Below are positions 59,401 through 64,000 of a stretch of DNA of 64,000 nt, one piece after another (position 1 is the first letter of the stretch; each line of letters starts with the position of its first letter). The position numbers were made by a program, and so were the translations under genes. A model generated the notes under the pieces. That model saw nothing but the letters and a program-made list of their open reading frames with translations. It had not been told where the DNA came from and made no database searches. The stretch comes from Lates calcarifer (taxonomy: Eukaryota > Chordata > Actinopteri > Centropomidae), in assembly GCF_001640805.2 (NCBI RefSeq), contig NC_066837.1, forward strand, positions 19,220,501 through 19,284,500, given 5' to 3'.

Positions 59401-61995
59401 ACAGGGCTGGTTTTTGATGAGAGCTCTGAAGAAAAAGATAAGAGTCATGGGTGAACGTGAAACCACAGAGCTTTTCATCATAAGAAATGGGTATTACACA
59501 GCAGGAACACACTTTTCTCCATTATCACTGGCTACTTCCGAAAGTGATATTTTTTTTTCTGTATAAGTTTCTAACACTTTACCCCGAACAATCAAGCTAC
59601 AGGATGAATAACATGCTGATAGTTGGTTTATAAAAGTATATCTATGTAAAATGAAAAGGAAATACAAGAAAAACTGTGTTTTTTAATGTGTCAGGGCACA
59701 CATTGTTGAACTTTGTAATATCAGTATCAGCCTCAAAAATCTGATATCAGTCTAAAAACCTTTAATCTACATGGAAGTCTTTAAAGACCAACAAGCAAAA
59801 AGAAGACAAATATTTTAACTGACAACTTGGGCTTCCGAGTCACTTAATTAAATTTTCATTCAGTGCTTCACAGTAAACATGGCACCATGAAAAAACATTT
59901 AGCAGCAGTGAGTGAGAGGAGGGCATGTTGGAGGGGACAAAAAAAGAGAAGGACTTTAATGGAATTACCAGAGGAGAGTTAATAAGATATATGAGAAAAA
60001 TATGAACACGAGCTGAGCTGATGGAAGAGGCGATGACGACAGGAGGGTTGACAGCAGCAGCCGGGGACTGCCCTATTTGGGCTGCTCTCTTGTCTTGGCA
60101 GATCAAGTGTAAAATGTTTGAGCTGAAGCACATAAACACACACAGGCCACCAAGCAAGAATGTATAGTATACACACACTCTCCAAGCTAAAAACACATCT
60201 ATTCTATCACACTCACACACATGTCCGTGTGTGCATACACACTTACCTCCCTTCAAATTTCTGAGATGAGGAGTAGCACATTGTGCTCCACTGCATGTTC
60301 AGAAATCAGAGTGATAGACAGGCTCAGAGATAATACAAGGAGCCAAGTCAAAGAAGAAGTGTCTGATTCCAAAGGAAAGTCAGAGGTAAGCAGTATGGAA
60401 ATGAGCATGCAGGCTTCAACACATCATACTTTTGCGAATGCTAGCTACGACAGCACAAGCACCGAATCTTTGCCTTCAGGCAGTGGACAGCAAAGGCAAG
60501 TCGCCCACTGACCTCAAAACACATAACATTACTTTTCAATGTGGTGAAGTAGAGATATGAGGTGCTACTTTTCTTAGCATCTGTCAAGCTAAGGTTTATG
60601 AGCAACCCTCTATGGGTCCCTCCTTATATATTATTATATTGAGTTTGAATTTGCATTCCTGGGGTCAATGTTCTGTTTTGTAGAAATGCTAATATTGTTA
60701 CCCTGTAGTTCTCATTGTGTGTAGGGTAGCACAAATGTAGATAAAACTGATGACAATCTTGAGAACAGCCCAGTATCTTAGAGGCGAATTCTGCAGCAAT
60801 CAGAATTTTTGAGCTGTTCTTATATTAATTGCCTCATAACTTGGTCAAACTGCACTTTCTGCCAGAGTATTGCTTGCTCCTAAATTAAGATGGTCCAAGG
60901 GACATATAAAACAGAGAGCAACACAATAAACATGTCACTGTATGACTCATGTCTATTGTGTGCGGGTGAATCATAATCACGAACTCTGTCCCACATTTCA
61001 ACTGTCAAAACTTTGTATTGTTTAAAAGGGGAGGAAAAAAAGCCACTTAGAAATGAAACAGCTTAGACGTAACAAAATAAATTACACCACCAGCACATGC
61101 ATAGTCCCAAGTCCCCACACTACCAGCAGCTCACAATGTGCTGATTAAATGTGATGATCGCTATGTAATCAGCTTTCATTCAAATCAAATGCAGAGGACA
61201 GAAAAACTGGCGAGCAGAAGTACTGCTATCGACTTAATCCATTCAAGGTGAGGATGAAGAAGTGCGTCAGAGATGGTAGGGAGACTCAAAATTGTGGAAT
61301 AAAAACAAGGGAATATCTGTGACAGACCTGCCACATCAGCAACAGAGAAAACTATTCCTAAATAATAGTATTTTATTTCCTTTTATTTCAAGCTGTTTTA
61401 CTTCATCAAACAAATTAGCCAAAAAAAGTAAATATTTACCACTTAAATGTCTTTTCCCTTACTGTACATTTTGAAATTCTTCTAATGTGAACAGAACTTA
61501 TCCATTATGCATATTTATCTTGCAACCCCTTGTGGACATCATAACTACTAAGCTGACAGCTCCTGTTGGTTTCTCACTATCACCATGGTGCACTTTTTGT
61601 AACATTCATTCCTCATATTTTAGGAAGCCGACAGGCCTAATTTAGCTCAGCATCGCGTGCTGACAGTACATCCTGTGGAAGCTCTACTGTGTATATGAGT
61701 GCGTCTGTGTGCATGTGCACGTGAAAGTGTGTGTTTGTCTTCTGTTTTGAGAGCACAAACATTGTGCTTGGACATACAAACAAGCTGACACACACAGCTG
61801 TACTTTTATAGAGCTGACAGCGAATGCTGAGACAGTGGGTCCCTGATAACTTCCCTAAAATGCACTCTGCCCCAGTGCTAATGCTGGGCCAGGGACGGAG
61901 GCTGGATCTTTATCTTAATCACCAGCTTCCTGGCTTTTCCCCCCTTCAACACACACAAGCTCAAGCACCAGCTTCCCAAAATGTTACAGTGAGGG

Positions 61996-62029
61996 ACACA
62001 CACACACACACACACATACACACAAACAA
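61996..62029. repeat. (CA)n microsatellite
   Basis: About 14 CA units with one CATA variant. Confidence 0.93.
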
Positions 62030-64000
62030 AGCATGACAGTAGATGAAAAATGTTCATGTGGGTTTTCCTAGCTTGCCTGAGTGTCACGCGCTCACACACA
62101 ACAGGAAGAATCCTGAGATGATTCTTCCAGTCGTTCCCTGCTTGCTGCGTGCCAACTGGAGGCTAATGGAGGAAATGGATCACATAGACAGACTCCCTCC
62201 CTAGCAGCAAAGGCAGCGACAGCATAGTGCAGCCAAGAGGCCATATCTGAATGGGGGCGAGAGAGATGGATTCATCCCTTTGTACATCTTGTGTCATTCA
62301 CCTTTGAGGAACTCCAGATTCCATCCAGTGGGGAAAAGTGAGGGAAAACACCCTGTTCTTGTTCGACTTCAGAAAAATCATACACCACCTCTGACTCCGA
62401 AGGAGGCAGAGGGGGAACTACACCAACTGTCGGCTCCCTGCAGTGTTAGGAATAACAGCTCTCGAAACCCAAGATTGCTCTCCTTTACAACCTTGGCAGC
62501 AAGCTCTGTGGGGACACGACGACACACTGCCTACTAGCAAACTCAAACCACAATGTTTTTTATTAATTTAAGCTTCAAAGAGCAGCTGTCCCAGATAAAT
62601 GTTCCAGACTTAAGGAGGATCCCTGAAAAAGCATTTGTGAGAAACTAGAAGGTGGCATTTAGATGCAGTGTTGGATGACTAAACTGGGGATGAATACAAT
62701 CAAAACCCTGCAGTGTGTGTAAACCCACCCTACACAAATTATAATCCACTGCCATGACAAGAGGGGATCCCGGCGAGGGTGGCAAACTATAACCGTCATA
62801 CCTCTGTGACACCAATCTAGGAAAAGATTCACTTTGGTGGAGGAGAGTCCCAACAAAAAACCAGTCAAATTTACTGTGAGGAACACACCCAGAGCAAAAA
62901 CTGACTGGAGCTGAGCCCCAGTTTGCATCGGCTGAACCAACAGGGTAATTGTTTTATTAATAAAACTTGCATCTAAGAACAACTTCAAATGAAGCGCAGA
63001 CTTATGGCTAAAACAGTGAAAAGCAAAGAAATAAAGTGAGAGCCTCTGAAGGGGTAGCTTACCCCAGCTGGAGACAGATGTAAGTGTTACTAGCGACAGC
63101 ACAGCAATTAGCCTTGGTAGCACTTCTGCAAAGCCCTGTAGCCACATGAAGGACAACTTGGAAGGTAGAAGGTTAAGCATACAACAATTTATTGGTAAGC
63201 CAGAAACAAAAATACTTTGAAATCTATAATTATCAGAATTTTAATTAAAATAGCATTGTGAAGCAAAAAAGCCTGTTTGATTCAGAGCCATTGTTTTAAC
63301 GCAATTTGACTGGCTCATGCTTAGAGAGAACATATGGTGGCCAAGAGGGATGAAGGCTGGGAAACAGCCAGTCACCTACCACCAACAGGTAAGTCTTTTT
63401 CATTTTATCTGAATTCAAATGCAATTGTTAATTTGTCACAAAGAAAATATTGCATTTTGGGCCAAAAGTCCATAAGTTCTTTGCTTATCAACCCTGCACA
63501 GTGAAAATAAAAGCCAAACCTCAAGCAAAAACTAAACAAAAGAAAATCAACAACAACAAAAACAATTCTGAAACCTAACAATAGTTCAAAACCCCTTAAC
63601 TCATTTAGATCCAAGCCTTTGGTTTTACCAATTCCGCTTCTGTCTTACAGAGAAAAAAAAAACATGCAAACTATGAGACCACAGAGCAGACAGGGTGAAA
63701 CTGGACTACGGCTGGTATGCAGTGTTAGGTCTAAATGCACACGGTCTCAGACGCATAAATCAAGCGTGGTCACAGCTAAACACACATGTTTAGTTGCAAT
63801 GAATGCACCAGTCTAAATGTTGACTTAGCATTACTGATCATCGCTGTGTGAGCAGCAATTCTGGTCTTTCTCTGCCTTATGAATCCCAATGTCTCCCTCC
63901 CCTCGCACGCACACACGCACGCACACTCACACACACACTGTCATCCTTATCCTTTCTCTCTAGTGAAGGACAGACAGAGGATGTGTCTATGATCGGGAAA

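Larger units (their letters stand above)
40700..64000 (-). other. smurf2: smurf2 intron 1 (partial, over 23 kb)
   Basis: No sequence encoding the expected N-terminus (MSNPGG-like, ending RLT) and no CpG-rich promoter were found, so exon 1 should be beyond 64000. Recognised content is a foldback element (43997-44315), a Tc1/mariner remnant (45839-46255), a LINE tail (50150-50440), purine tracts (51171-51445, 53275-53560, 56210-56410) and a CA array (61996-62029). The rest is AT-rich with only short unconserved frames. Enhancers are plausible in such an intron but cannot be seen by eye. Confidence 0.6.

Noticed and set aside
62659..63180. 173-residue minus-strand frame in intron 1
   Set aside because: No recognisable domain, no splice or promoter context, and not similar to the expected smurf2 N-terminus.

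Overview
The window is vertebrate nuclear DNA, most likely from a ray-finned (teleost) fish. It has GT-AG introns of widely varying size, long (CA)n/(TG)n microsatellites, and fragments resembling fish repeats: an internally deleted Tc1/mariner element, a hAT-related foldback element, a BED-finger hAT fragment and a LINE 3' tail. No complete prokaryote-like gene is present and no open frame in the intergenic or intronic space looks like an independent gene. All family comparisons are from memory; no search was run.

The main content is one gene on the minus strand, smurf2, a C2-WW-HECT E3 ubiquitin ligase. I reconstructed 19 coding exons between 40699 (5' side) and 7157 (stop codon). Every exon is bounded by AG/GT and all phases join, giving 758 complete codons plus a split first codon. 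Only the first coding exon (about 17 residues in the human protein) is missing; it should lie beyond position 64000, so bases 40700-64000 are one very large first intron. Domains in order are C2 (exons 2-6), WW1 (exons 6-7), a linker (exon 8), WW2 (exons 8-9), WW3 (exon 10), a variable linker with a 57-bp candidate cassette exon (exon 11, 19806-19862), and HECT (exons 12-20). The catalytic cysteine codon is split between the last two exons. With an assumed human-like exon 1 the protein would be about 776 residues with the cassette or 757 without it (human SMURF2 is 748 as I recall). The 3' UTR probably runs from 7156 to a cluster of three AATAAA signals at 3786-3841.

Downstream of smurf2 on the same strand (1-2970) is a second, unnamed locus. 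It holds four related exons spaced about 0.8-1.1 kb apart. Each encodes the same basic module of about 45 residues (pattern KRExDRxRxKTRVNIGxAxxxW...KTDxExAFxLL). The three complete copies end in a splice donor in the same phase. This looks like an array of alternative first exons feeding shared exons beyond the window start, and it is the least explained item here.

The introns otherwise hold microsatellites, long purine/pyrimidine tracts, a CTCF-like site, a G-quadruplex motif, a hairpin-forming inverted repeat and decayed transposons.
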